From assembly GCA_000376725.2 (NCBI GenBank), contig KZ309184.1:1-64000 (forward strand): a stretch of DNA of 64,000 nt. The letters are read 5' to 3'. Positions 47,774 to 59,100 of this stretch are shown piece by piece. This DNA comes from Ladona fulva. Taxonomy: Eukaryota; Arthropoda; Insecta; Odonata; Libellulidae. Made by a program: the position numbers and the translations under genes. Within the stretch, counting starts at the first letter, position 1. Every line of letters starts with the position of its first letter. The notes beneath the pieces were generated by a model. The model was not told the DNA's origin, did not search any database, and worked only from the letters and a program-made list of their open reading frames with translations.

Positions 47774-49348
47774 TCTGATTCATTCACTCCCGTGTTCCAA
47801 TTTTCTTTCCTTATGAGAATTAAACACAAATGTTAATAACCAAGTTACAAGTAACCGTTTGAAGTCGTGATTAAGTAAACGTATGTACCACTAATTAAAA
47901 AGCGACCTGGATATCGAAACGAATTCAGTCACTTTCGTTTTAGGTTCGAGTCGTAATTTTTCTGTTTGGGTTATGTTCGGCAAAAATAACATTTTCCAAA
48001 TTGATTCGATACTCGGAACTATAAACCACAATAATATAAAAACCATACCTAAGTAATGATGCAGAATTATATAAATTTAGTTTTTCTCTCAAGTTACTCG
48101 ATATCTTTTTCGTTTCGTTCCTCGAAACCAATTCGTCGATTTGTTGTTTGTTCACGTAGCACTCAAAGTTTTCCGTTCACGACACATTGTCCCAATATTG
48201 AAAACTTTGTGGATACGCGTGACGTCACCAAGAAAACATTTTTGGCCTGCAAACTGTAACTTAAAAATCAGAAACTTTTGCAGAGAGTACAATTCAATTT
48301 CTTTCCGAGAATTCGAGCGGGTCGAGCGCATTCATTTTTTGCTCCATATTTTTGGATTTCGCATTTCAAGCAAAAGAGTAAAGAATTTCAGTTATATTGC
48401 GTTGGGAGCGCTGTTTACATAAAGAAATAAATTCCTCGGTCGAAAGAAAATTCATTACATGTAATTAAATTCATTACATGGAGCCCCGTTCTTAAACTCA
48501 GGAACAAGAGAAGAGTAGTTAAATTGCTCTCACTTGTAAGGAAATTGCCATCCCAATTCATGAATATTAATTTCTCCGGATTAAAAACTCTTCTTTTCTT
48601 AACTGCCGCCAAATTCATTCACATATTTCGTTGCTCCTTCTCATTTTTAAATGAGACGGTACAACTCCTAAAAGTTCCACTCTCGCTTTCTTCGATCAAA
48701 GGAAAAGTTGAGACATCGCCGAGAGGAAATACATTAAACCTCATCTTCATCAAATACCGCGATTTGTACGAGAGTCCATTATTATATTCTTCGAGATTTA
48801 TTTTTTTCTGCTCAACGAGCATCTCTTCACATAGACTACACAAATGAGGGAAAATTCTCCCATTAAAAGCCATTCAACAACATTTGTACCCTGCAATCCC
48901 ACCATTGAAGTGAGTCATGGGGTGCATAAATACAGAACGAAGAGGCTATTCATTTTCAATACTTATATTCCGTATCGTCCGCAGAGACCTTTTAAAGCGA
49001 TCCGTCCTCACGTCTTTCATTTTTACCCTCAAATCGACCGAAGAAGTGCATTCAATTTACCAGATCCTTGGCAACTATCCATTCTATAAAATGACTTCAG
49101 TTGCCTTTGAATGTCATCACTTTTACTGCTGTTATGTCTTGTCGAACACATCTCATTTGTCATTTGAATCAGGAGAGACAACAACATACGCATCTTCCAT
49201 ACCCTTTGATCTCAGTCCAACCCATAGCTGTGATCGCATGCATTCTAATGAATTATTAGTGGTGTTGAGGGATAGTTATCAACATGTACATATATACCCT
49301 GAATTTATAGTTTCCTTAACATCTTCCAGTACTATCAGAAGGCTTCTG
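47774..49348. other. No gene recognised
   Basis: Several overlapping open frames on both strands, the longest 48917-49534 (plus), none with family resemblance. The last one runs into the family D repeat at its 3' end. Confidence 0.5.
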
Positions 49349-49538
49349 CAGGTTTTTCACACCCTCCTTCACAATGGATATCTTCCTGCTGTGGGTATTT
49401 TTTTCCTAAGAAATTACTTAGGTTTTCTACATCCACAAATCTTTCTCAAGTTTTCTTCTCTATTTGTGTTTAAAAATTCATTTATTTTTATTTATGACGA
49501 TAGGTTAGATGGAAGAAAAGACTTTTTAGTCTGAATCT
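49349..49538 (+). repeat. Dispersed repeat family D copy
   Basis: GCAGGTTTTTCACACCCTCC, CTGCTGTGGGTATTTTTTTCC and CTTAGGTTTTCTACATCCAC, then TAGGTTAGATGGAAGAAAAG and TCTGAATCTCGCC. This is one of the most complete copies. It abuts the end of an inverted LINE copy. Confidence 0.7.
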
Positions 49539-50045
49539 CGCCTTAATAAATACCGTATACCCAGCAATCCGCCTTTCGGCGTGAGGTAAGGAGTGTAAAT
49601 AACGGGCGTTCGAATGATCCCTTAAGCTTATTGAAAGAATTGAATTGAAAGAATAATTCCATAGAACGACTTCTCCTCGCATCTATTTCTCTTATTTTAC
49701 GCTCATTGTTGGATTGGCCGAATATAGCAGGGGGGTCGCATGACACCGATTATGTCTTCTACAAATGTACCTTCTCCGAAACTATCAATAAATTACAGCC
49801 TAGCTTCCAATCTCTTTTTTTCACGGATTCCGAATCTGCGTTTGACAGCATTTTCAAACACTTGCTTTTATATTGCATATTCTTTTGAAATCGTGTTGCC
49901 TTGCGCTGCACTTTCTCGAGCTCGCGGGTGCACGTTTGATCTGCTGGATCCCATATCCCCGCCGCATATTCCGGTCTTAACCAAGGCGAAGAAGAATCGG
50001 TTTCTAACCTTCTAATCGCATCTACCTTCAATGCGCTTCAGCATT
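49539..50045 (-). pseudogene. Decayed LINE 3' part (jockey/CR1-like RT C-terminus)
   Basis: The minus strand from about 50031 reads LRPEYAAGIWDPAD, then ELEKVQRKATRF, the C-terminal RT block of jockey/CR1-like LINEs (compare LVRPLLDY..AVW and RVQRRAS at 15.26 kb). Further on come HSLPHAERRIAGY and the hairpin CACGCCGAAAGGCGG, the same 3' signature as the copies at 14.4, 15.7 and 55.5 kb. Confidence 0.8.
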
Positions 50046-51179
50046 TTGCTATAATTTCGTTCATACCTTATTGAATGCTGCGAAAATTGATCGCGTTAAA
50101 TTCATAAATTTATTGTGCTGCACTAAGGTGGATTCCTCCCACTCATGGCACTCTGATAGGAGAGGAAGGGCAAACAACTCTCTCATCTTGCATAGTAACT
50201 GAAATGAATTTAAATTGAAATTTCCTCCTTGACTGCCTTTTTTATCCCTTGATATCCTATCCTGCCCTTTACTTCATCCACCAACCTCGGTTTCCATCTT
50301 CCCCTCATCATTGCGTCCTACCTCCAATCACTTTCTTTTTCGGTCCGTCTCCTCTTTTTTTACCCAACGTTCTCTTCTGCCTCCGCTTCACTTCTTCAAT
50401 CAACATTTTTCTCCCAAAATTTCCGTCACTTCTTTATTTCATATTCTGTCAACCCCTCTTACGGTGCTGTACCATTACACCTCACTCTGTTTTGAGCTAT
50501 AAATTCTCGTGGGTTTGGTTTGTATTCCGGATTTCCTATATCAAATACGAGAAAACTCAACAACGAAAAACGATAAACAAAACAACGAGCTGAAAAACCA
50601 AATAATACAACCGATCTAAGTAGCACAACTGGAAGCTTCTTCTCCACTTGACACTGAAAGGCCCCAATCTCTTAATGTCCTCTTATTTTATCCAAATTTA
50701 TTTTAGTTTTTATGCAATTGCACACCGACAGGGCGAGGCATTGTTAATGATAAGGATTTATGAATCTTACTTAACGTTCATGTCTTATGATATTTCCAAT
50801 AGTACTTTTTGTCAGTTCCCCTTTTTTAAGGGAATTTTCAGCAACTCTTATCATTATTATTGCATCCTTCACTACGCATTTTTCACCTTAACTCAAAACA
50901 CGGCACTGTCTAATACGGAAAATCGCCTCCTCTTCCATATTAATTACGAAATCTTAAATGATAATCATGTAATTATGCATCGCTCTCATTCAAGGAACCA
51001 TTGTTAGTTTAAGGTACGTGATGTAATATTTGTGATTTTCAGGGTCATTGGTCAACATTTTGTTTATTTTTCATATGTATTTTGAACCGTCTATTTTCAT
51101 TTAATTTGATTTTTCTACATTTGGTTAACGTTAAAATATAGTGTTGTGTGTTTAAATAGTATTTTCCCGCTGTTTTCGC
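50046..51179. other. No gene recognised
   Basis: Contains a long pyrimidine-rich tract on the plus strand (about 50220-50470). This opens a frame by composition bias. No repeats or motifs. Confidence 0.55.
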
Positions 51180-51345
51180 TTTTTTCTAACCTTTTTTTGT
51201 ATGCTTGCAAGCATTTTTCTATACTGTACTCTTCTTTTTTTTTCAATTAATCTTTGTACGTCTTTCACAACGGCATATGAGGTTAGGCGGAAGAGAGGAC
51301 TACATGGGCCTAACTATCCAACTTAAATTTTTATGAGGAAGAAAA
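51180..51345 (+). repeat. Dispersed repeat family D, degenerate copy
   Basis: The recognisable part is the 3' end ATGAGGTTAGGCGGAAGAGA, GGACTACATGGGCCTAACT. The inner GGTTAGG...CCTAAC can pair, as in the copies near 18 and 60.75 kb. Confidence 0.5.
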
Positions 51346-51479
51346 TCCTTTTAAGCGCTAATAGCTTCCTCCCTTAGAATGCACATTTCACATGCATACA
51401 GCAACATATACAAGATCAAGGATTTTACTCATCTTTTCCCGATTCCCTAATCCTAAAGACCTTCGCTTTACATACGCCT

Positions 51480-51930
51480 TCACAAATTTCGCTCCCGGTT
51501 AATCGCTTCAGCTCCTCTCGTTTCGCAAGAGGTCCCTCAATTGAAGAGGCACGCCATGGCTATGAGTACATTTTCTCCGCGAATTTTCAAATTAGCGAAG
51601 GAAAAAAGCGCCCGGTGTCCCTCGGACCGGTCCGCGGAAGCAATTAGCCTTCAAATTCTGCCTTAAACTGCAGTGCTCCGCGAGCGGACGACGTAAAAAT
51701 AAGACCTCTCAAAAGAGAGATTTTTCCCGAAAACTCAATAACGCCCTCCATAAATTACCGTCCCTCGTCTGACTTGTGGAGAAGTTTTTCCGGGAACTTT
51801 TAATCCAAAAGAAAGAGCAGACATTTTTCCGGCACATGCCACTCTTTCCTGTTTTCTTCGAGACGGTTCAAGATTTAAAAACCGCTCGAGAAACGTGGTA
51901 ACGTTACATTGAAGGATCTCACTGCGTGCG
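51480..51930. other. Moderately GC unique island
   Basis: No repeat match and no open frame of note. It contains GGACCGGTCCGCGG, AGCAATTAGCC and several TTTTCCGGGAA-type blocks. A candidate regulatory segment only; nothing can be assigned. Confidence 0.3.
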
Positions 51931-52679
51931 CGTTTAAAGCTTTTTTTGCGGAAACTGTTTCCGTCATCGTTTTTTGCAGCCTTCTAGCGAGTTCAGTTTA
52001 CGGTCAAATAAGAGTATAGAATATACTAGAGTGAGTTTGAGGAGTGAGTTAGAGGTAAACCGAGTGCTTACCTCGCAAACGGTATCGAATAGAGAAAATA
52101 TGAACTACGATCGCTTCAGGGGCGGCTCCTGTTGTGGCGGATTTACACAATCCCCAAATAGACTCGCATTAAAGTTACAGTGCCTTAATTTTTTCAAATT
52201 AATTGTTAAAATTCCTCATTTGTGAAATACCCAATAAATTAAAAGTGAAGAAAGAGAAGCTTTCCTTTTAATATTTACTTAAAGATCTTCGTCATACTCT
52301 AACCCAAAGGTGGAACACTTTATTCCATTGGAATGCCTCATTCGGTCCCGTATGAAAGACTGACAGGTGTAACCATCAGCCCACTCTTGGATTGCGTGCA
52401 GCCAACATTCAAATAATTAATATCGAAACTGTATGTGAGAAAACGAATAATTTCTCTGAGTGACCTGAAAGAGAATATTCTCCATTTTACTGGCATTTGG
52501 TGTAATTAGTTAGATGAGAATAAAGCATTTGTTTCAGAATGTGAGAAAATTCACCATTGAATGTCCAAAAAAGCCGTACGTGGGCTGAAGGCTTAGGTTC
52601 CCATCCTCTGCTCTAAGCGAATAGATTGTTTTGCTAACTCGTCAGGGGAAGTGCATGGACTCGCCTATATATGTATGTT

Positions 52680-52972
52680 TAGTGAAACCTCAACTAACCG
52701 GCTTACGAATTATTTGGCTAACAAATATTTTTGATCGCTGTCTTTCGGACTCGGCTAACGAATATCATAGTGGATGCGCGAGCTAACATTAAGCATCAAA
52801 CATAAACGGTCGGGACAATCCAGTAAATTATCTCTTCCGTGAGTAACAAAGAAATGAAGTGACCACATTGGTTATGTATGTTTATGAGAAAGGAGACGCC
52901 GTGATACAATCACGTTCCGGCTGATGAAGATGATTCCGGAACGAATTAGCTTCTTTAGCCAAGGTATCACTG
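52680..52972. mobile_element. pogo/Tigger-like MITE
   Basis: The left end AGTGAAACCTCAACTAACCG, CTTACGAATT matches the reverse complement of the right end, CAGTGATACCTTGGCTAAAG, GCTAATTCGTTCCGG. The CAGTG..ACCT..TAACGAATTCGTTC pattern is typical of pogo/Tigger (Tc1/mariner superfamily) termini. It is 293 bp and non-coding. The flanks are TT on the left and TA on the right, so the TA duplication is decayed. Confidence 0.7.
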
Positions 52973-53546
52973 TATCATTAATCAGCATAATACCTCCATT
53001 CTTTTAAAACTCTACCACTTCGATAGCCATATATAGTTTCTATAGTCATTACAGTTAACATTATGACAAAGATTTAAAAGAAACATCAATGCTACGTTTT
53101 TGTTGGAACTAAAGGCCATTCCAGACGAGCCAATAAAACGCCGCGGTTTACCCTTAGCAACACTGCGTCTGAAACATAACCAAAGAACGTCTACGTGTCT
53201 TCACGAGCGGTTTGTGGGCCGCAGGACGAGAGAGGGCAGACAGGCAGGACACCAAAGAGGCATTCTACCTGCCAGTGGAGGAGTCAAATTACACGTGGGG
53301 CAGAGCCCATTTTGGTCATGTCCGAGGCAGAAAATTTTGTTGATATCAGTCTTCTTTTGTATGACGTACAAAGTAAGGATTGTTCGAATCGAGTGATGGT
53401 TGGAGATAGGAAGTGTAATGTTCAATGAGTGGGATGATATTCTGTAATATGTACTGGAAAATTTATCCAAATGGTTCCTATGATCTTAAAACACGAAAAT
53501 GCATTGCCGTGAACGATATTTCGATATTTAAAAATTAACCTACCAA

Positions 53547-53828
53547 CGTCTTTTACGAAACCCAAGGAAGAATGGACTTGAAAAAAGTTTGATGCCACTA
53601 TGTGGACGAAATCGCAAAGTCCTTGCCCACAAAGTCTCCCGAATGGCTTGGAGAAATGTTCTGCCGGGATAGCTCAACAGACAGAGCACCCGACCCGCAA
53701 ATGGGAGACCCGGGTTCGATTCCCAGTCCCGTCAGCCTTTTTTCAAGTCCATTCTTCCTTGGGATTTTTCCTGGGTGCGCACCATCTTGCGCAAAGTCAC
53801 CCTTACCCGTTTTCCCGTCTTTTACGAA
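53547..53828 (+). mobile_element. tRNA-derived SINE flanked by 27-bp inverted repeats and 13-bp target duplications
   Basis: The direct repeat CGTCTTTTACGAA at 53547-53559 and 53816-53828 brackets 256 bp. Inside, 53561-53587 (CCCAAGGAAGAATGGACTTG...) is the perfect reverse complement of 53737-53763. Between them is a tRNA-like head with A-box TAGCTCAACAGA (53670-53681), D-stem GCTC/GAGC, a near-complete acceptor stem and B-box GGTTCGATTCC (53713-53723). The outer tail GGGATTTTTCCTGGGTGCGC recurs at 13037 and 22760. The anticodon stem is imperfect and position 33 is not T, so this is a SINE, not a tRNA gene. Confidence 0.8.
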
Positions 53829-54078
53829 GTTTTTTTTGAAGACTTCGAATTACAATACCCTAGCAATACAACCTATTTCCACAGTTACTGACTGGCAAAC
53901 ACAGTACTGTACTATCGCCGAGTGTTTTACTCGCGGTTTGGTCGCAGTTCACCCTCCTCGATTTCATCGCTCGTGTAGAACATTTTGGTGCTGACCACTG
54001 CGTCTTACCAGCTCGAGCATAATGGGATTTATATTCAGACATCATATATTCATCATTATCTTATGGCATGCATTATTA

Positions 54079-54966
54079 CGAATCTGGTGATCTGGTCCAC
54101 TACGATTTAGTCTGCGGAGATTGGGTGCTACGATGATTTAGTAAGTACACGCGATTAATTGGTTGCTGGGCAAGTCTGAGATTTGTCATAATTTATTTTT
54201 ATTGTTTATTAATGGATAGAATGCATACCATTTAGAAGCATTCAACCGTTTGTTAAAGAAAAATTATAAGTATGCGTTATTGAATATGCGGAGCGTGCAA
54301 TAGGGGGGGAAACAGTTATCTGGACAAAAATATGATAAAAGTATTGTTTATGTTTAATTTAAAGTATTTATTACACAGGGAATACGCATCCCGAGATAGA
54401 TGAGGGTTGTTTTAGAGATAAATTGCCATGATAAATAAACCATACATTATTTATTCTCCATCTGTACAACGGTACGAGTTCTTTGATACCCATTACTCTG
54501 CCTATTCGTATACGTATGTAACATAACCCTCCCTCCTCCACTCCGCCTTTTAAATCACTATTTCCATTTGCCCATTTCAGTAATCTTTATATAAGTAACT
54601 GCCAGGAGATTAATACCAAACGTTAGCATCCTGAAACTGTTACGTTAGCATATATACCTTCCATCTCTTCTCCAAATGATTACGATTTGAACACTATCCT
54701 TTTAGCTCCATAAATTTGTTAATGTAAAGTTATATGGTAATTTATATTCTCTTTCTAACTTACCATTTATATTAATCATCTATTTAGATTTCTTCCCATC
54801 GGTATTTATGTCTAAAACAACACTCATTTATCTCGGGATGCATATTCTCTGAGTATTCCCAATAACCAATATATCCGAAATGTGGCCGAAATCGTCGCGG
54901 ACCAAAACGGCGTGGGACCAAATCACCCCGCAACCAAATCGTAGCAGATCAAATAACCGGGTGCCA
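54079..54966. mobile_element. 888-bp MITE with 8-bp target duplication and internal fold-back
   Basis: CATTATTA at 54071-54078 is repeated at 54967-54974. The termini are imperfect inverted repeats: TGATCTGGTCCACTACGATT on the left against TTGATCTGCTACGATTTGGT read from the right end. Inside, 54374-54440 (GGAATACGCATCCCGAGATA, GTTGTTTTAGA) is inverted at about 54795-54868. The left half recurs at 36577. No transposase. An 8-bp duplication fits hAT-like elements, but the superfamily is inferred. Confidence 0.75.
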
Positions 54967-54974
54967 CATTATTA

Positions 54975-55540
54975 TTGCTTTATTTCTCTTGAGTTAAAAA
55001 AGAATTCATCAGCAAGTCTTTCAGTCATTTATTTCCAATTTTCAATATATTATAATAACAATGCGAAATTCTGTAGACACAGAATTACCGCTATTGCAAT
55101 TTGACAATGAAATTCGCGGAATATTTCAGCTTTTGGTTGAGGAAAAAAATGCGGATGATAAATTTCTCGCGCCAAATCGGTTATACTTTACAATACAAAC
55201 AAGCGAGGGAATGAGGAGGTACTAGAAGAGCTACGAAATTGATGGACTGAGTAGAAGTAACTACAGAGATCAGAAGTTGAGAGTCTACTGGGTGATGGCA
55301 GAGGTGGATGGACATTTTAATCCCAGCTAGCAACGCACGTAATCTTTGAAAGAAAACGAAAAAGCGATACAAGGAAATAGTCGCCAGGACGGATAGATAT
55401 TTTTGGTCATTTTTCTCGCGAAGTATTAGAGAAGCTAATAGCTATCCAGGGTAGTTAGGGATATAGGTGTTTTACACCCCCTGCCACGCGCCTTTGGCGG
55501 TTTGCAGGGCTTAAATGTAAATGTAAATGTAAATGAAAGA
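54975..55540 (+). mobile_element. LINE 3' end with ATGTAA tandem tail
   Basis: The end CCTGCCACGCGCCTTTGGCG, GTTTGCAGGGC is followed by AAATGTAAATGTAAATGTAA (55513-55534). This is the same hairpin-plus-tandem terminus as at 14.4, 15.7 and 49.55 kb. Upstream sequence from about 55190 is non-coding LINE body; the 5' limit is uncertain. Confidence 0.6.
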
Positions 55541-55769
55541 AAGAAGTAGATCAATGGACCACGGATGATCTATGAAGGAATAAAAATATATGGTAAAATA
55601 ATGGAGAACTAGAAAAAATGTGCAATCACAGGCAAGGTAGGCAAAATAATTGAATCCCAGCAAACAAGAATTTATCTCACTCCTTGACAAATCAGATTAT
55701 CTAGAAGTAAGAAAAAAGTAATGAATGATGTAAGATAAATATATAAATAGATGGATAGATTGACCATTT

Positions 55770-55830
55770 ATCGGTGAGGTTTTCCCAATGTGGGCCTCTT
55801 TTCCACCTAACCTCGCATTTCGTTATTATA
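55770..55830 (-). repeat. Dispersed repeat family D, 3' end only
   Basis: The reverse complement reads GCGAGGTTAGGTGGAAAAGA, GGCCCACATTGGGAAAACC, TCACCG. The GAGGTTAGG..AACCTC ends can pair, as in the copies at 18 and 60.75 kb. Confidence 0.6.
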
Positions 55831-56093
55831 TGTACATAAATCAATCAGAAACAAAATAAAAAAGTAGAGATTGGGAAGAAAATATTGCAACTTAAGGAAG
55901 GCAAAGAAAAACCCACGTTGCAGGAAGACAGGCATAGAGGAGGGGGGTTGAAAAACTCGCGAGAACACAGTAGAAAAAATCATTAAAGTAATTAAACAAT
56001 ACAATATAGTTAACTAAATAATTGAAAAATATAAATAGAAGAAAAAGAAAATAAGAGAGTAATCGGACGAGAAAATGTCGAACTTATGTTAGA

Positions 56094-56155
56094 AGTGACT
56101 CGAACCCAGATCTTCCACTTGCCAGGAGGATGCTCACATCCATCAAAAGAGTGGA
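56094..56155 (-). mobile_element. tRNA-like SINE fragment
   Basis: The minus strand reads TGTGAGCATCCTCCTGGCAA, GTGGAAGATCTGGGTTCGAG, TCACTT. B-box GGTTCGAGTCA is clear; the A-box is poor. Confidence 0.5.
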
Positions 56156-59100
56156 ACGGTTTAAGCAAGTGTTGAAGAGTTGCTAAAAGTTACTTTTCAA
56201 ACCGTCGAATATCGCGAATTATATGAACTATAGGATCTGAATTTCGTAATATTGAAATAACACATCCGTTTTAATTAATGTTTGTGGATTCTCATTACTC
56301 ATTGATGATACGGAACTAAGAGCCTCTTTTCAACGATCCTCCAACGCTCGATACGGCCGATACCGCTTACAAAAATATCCTTTCGAGAAACGTAGTTTAC
56401 TCTCTTTTCTAAATGCATTAAACACGGGCGTATTTACGAGACCGTCGTTAATAACACCGAATAATCGAAGAAGAGGTTTTTTTCTCATCGGCACAGGTCG
56501 AGGGGTCTTTTCGATTAAACCGCTCAGCGATCCAAGTGACTCCATCTTCTTTAATCTTCCGCCATTTTGCTCTTTTTCAACTTCTGGCCCCTAGCATCGC
56601 AAAAACTATCGCTTCATCTCCTCTCGTGAATTCCAGGAAATGTGCAAAACTGATCCGATCGATCCATCGACTTGGCTTCTTCGGAAAAGCACGAGAAACA
56701 ATAAACTCCGGCCGAGGACTCCCGATGCTTATTATTTTTTGCGAAGAGTAGGAAAGATGATGAAGGTAGCGCTGATAGTTCAAAAGGAAGATTACTTTTT
56801 TTTCCTTTTGCTTTACGTGATATAATTGCGCCTAGAAAATAGATCAACGCATATATATTCTATCTCTTGTTCTGTTTATGTGCCCTAAAATTCCCAGCTC
56901 GATGCCATTCCTTTTACTTCCCGAGGCCTATAACTACTCCCTTTGTATCGCACAACCACTTTTCTTTTATCTTCTTATTTTTCCTTTTGACCTTTTCTTT
57001 TACCTTTTGATTACTTTCTCACGCAAACCGCCTCCTCTCATTTCTTGACTCAATCATTCTTTATACCAACTTGACTCGGTATTTAAAACCTACCTCCAAC
57101 TTGTTTGTCTATCGATAATATACTGGCTAACTCCAAGGTTTTACTAACAGTGTGAAACGAGGACCCTCAGAAGATAGAGTATTAAAATACTCGATGGTCT
57201 TTCTAATAACAGCGCAGCGTAGATAGGAAAAGTATTCATTGACTTAATTTTCCTAACCCAATTCGAACTGCAATCCTAAGGGCCAATCAATCTTTAACGG
57301 TCTCATTGCTTATAGTCCCGGTTTCACGTCCATGAAGCAAACTCTAATACATAAAAGATATCAAGAAAAGACCCGTAAATACCTGGGCGGACAATTTCCG
57401 CGCTTCTTTTCTAATTTAATTTTCCATCTTCATCCAAAAGAGACGTCTATCCTTAACCAGAAATCATTTCCACTGTTTTAACTCTTCTCCTTCAGTTGGT
57501 TCGTGATACGAAAATCTTTCGCATATCGAAAAAAAATTACCGCCGATTCAGGAAAGATGTGTTGATTAAGTTCCCTTGGTAAGATATTTTCTCGCCTATT
57601 CTCTAGCATTTTTTGAACTTCCCTAGTCAGGGCATTCGCGGAAAAATTCAAGGGAAATTAGAAAAAGAATTACTTAAGCTCGAGAACATATCCATTGAGA
57701 CCTCAATCAGTTACTAAAATCGTATCGCCTAAAAGATTTTCCTGATTATCGTCATAGCTATGTGGCCAGTACTTATGCAGGGTCTTATATCAATAACCCA
57801 TCACATTGAGTTTTCAGAAACGCTCAAGAAAAACGGAAACCATATTCATCAATGGCAACTTTCAACGATATACAGGACAAGAGATACAATAAATCTATGT
57901 ATTAAAACTAATTATTAAGCTATAATTGGATTTTATCTCGTGTTTTAGCGTGTGGTTATATAACTGCGATCACTCCATTCCTTTTTCTCTCTCAGTCGAA
58001 AATTCTTTATTAGGAATTTTATCCGAGTCTAAATCCAATCAGAAACCTCCACTTGTCCTTGAAATTTACGTCGTACCGAATTGTAGAATCGGATTGGCCA
58101 CAATCCACGGGGGGCGAAAGATTTTTCGGCCTCATCAAAACTTCAATGAATATTCTAAAAGGGGAAAATTGTGACCAACCAAATGAACTTGAAGAAAATT
58201 TTCATCCCCGAGTCTACTATACTGTTTTTAGCTTCTTCAACACACCTTAAAAGTTTAATATTTATATAGTTACAGAATTGTATAGCTCGTTTATCTTGGA
58301 GACGAATCCATGTTCATGTAAAGAAAAATTTGCAAGCACAACTCTCATTGGTTATATTTTCATAATATTCATTGTGCGTTTCACTCAAAACGAAGAACAA
58401 TTTAAAACCTTGAATTGTAGTGATTTTTTTGGTTAGAATTCTAAGAAGTTCTTTCTTGAAATATCCAAATAGAATGTATTATCTTCCGTAGCGAAATAAA
58501 AATGCGGAAGGATGTGAACGTAATTTTCACATGCTGTCCATTGAGAAGAGGACATTTAATGTTTGTTACAAAATGTTTTCGATATAACCACATATAGAAG
58601 AGAAAGGAAACTTGGTAATTTTTCCACACTTTTTTTATTTAACGACTGGTTTCACTAAAGATTTTAGTGTCACAAGGCCTGATAATGCTAAGAGGGCAGA
58701 AATAAAACTTAGCAAGTTTTCTTTCTCTTCTGTGATATTCTTTCCACGAAGTAAAGCCTAAGCATAGGGATTTTATTACCACAAATGTTCGCGTATATCC
58801 CGATCTAAGATTTTGAAGTCTTTTTCCACTTCTTCCTTTGCTTTTCGCCACACAAATAGTAACCGCGCTTCAATTTCATTATCTCAATACATCGACTGTT
58901 ATAATTTACAAAAGAGATTTTCTAGAAGGTATCGTAGCCACCCAAATTAACCCCCTTTTTTAATTGTCTATATAATGTAAATTTATATTCTGTAGGGACG
59001 ACTTATACATTTTTCGTGAAAATTTGTATTTAAAATTACGCATAAAACATTTAAAGTTTTGCAGTCGATCAGCACGCAATTGTAAAAGGTAACATAAAAT

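Noticed and set aside
48917..49534. 205-codon plus-strand frame, the longest outside the mannosidase
   Set aside because: Its 3' part is simply the translation of a dispersed family D repeat; the rest has no domain and no splice or start support.
50249..50593. 114-codon plus-strand frame
   Set aside because: Opened by a pyrimidine-rich tract; composition artefact.
53664..53735. Possible tRNA gene (Ala-like)
   Set aside because: Good D-stem and B-box, but mismatches in the acceptor, anticodon and T stems, no U33, and it sits inside a SINE with target duplications.
53602..53994. 130-codon plus-strand frame
   Set aside because: It translates the SINE and its tRNA-like head, so it is not a gene.
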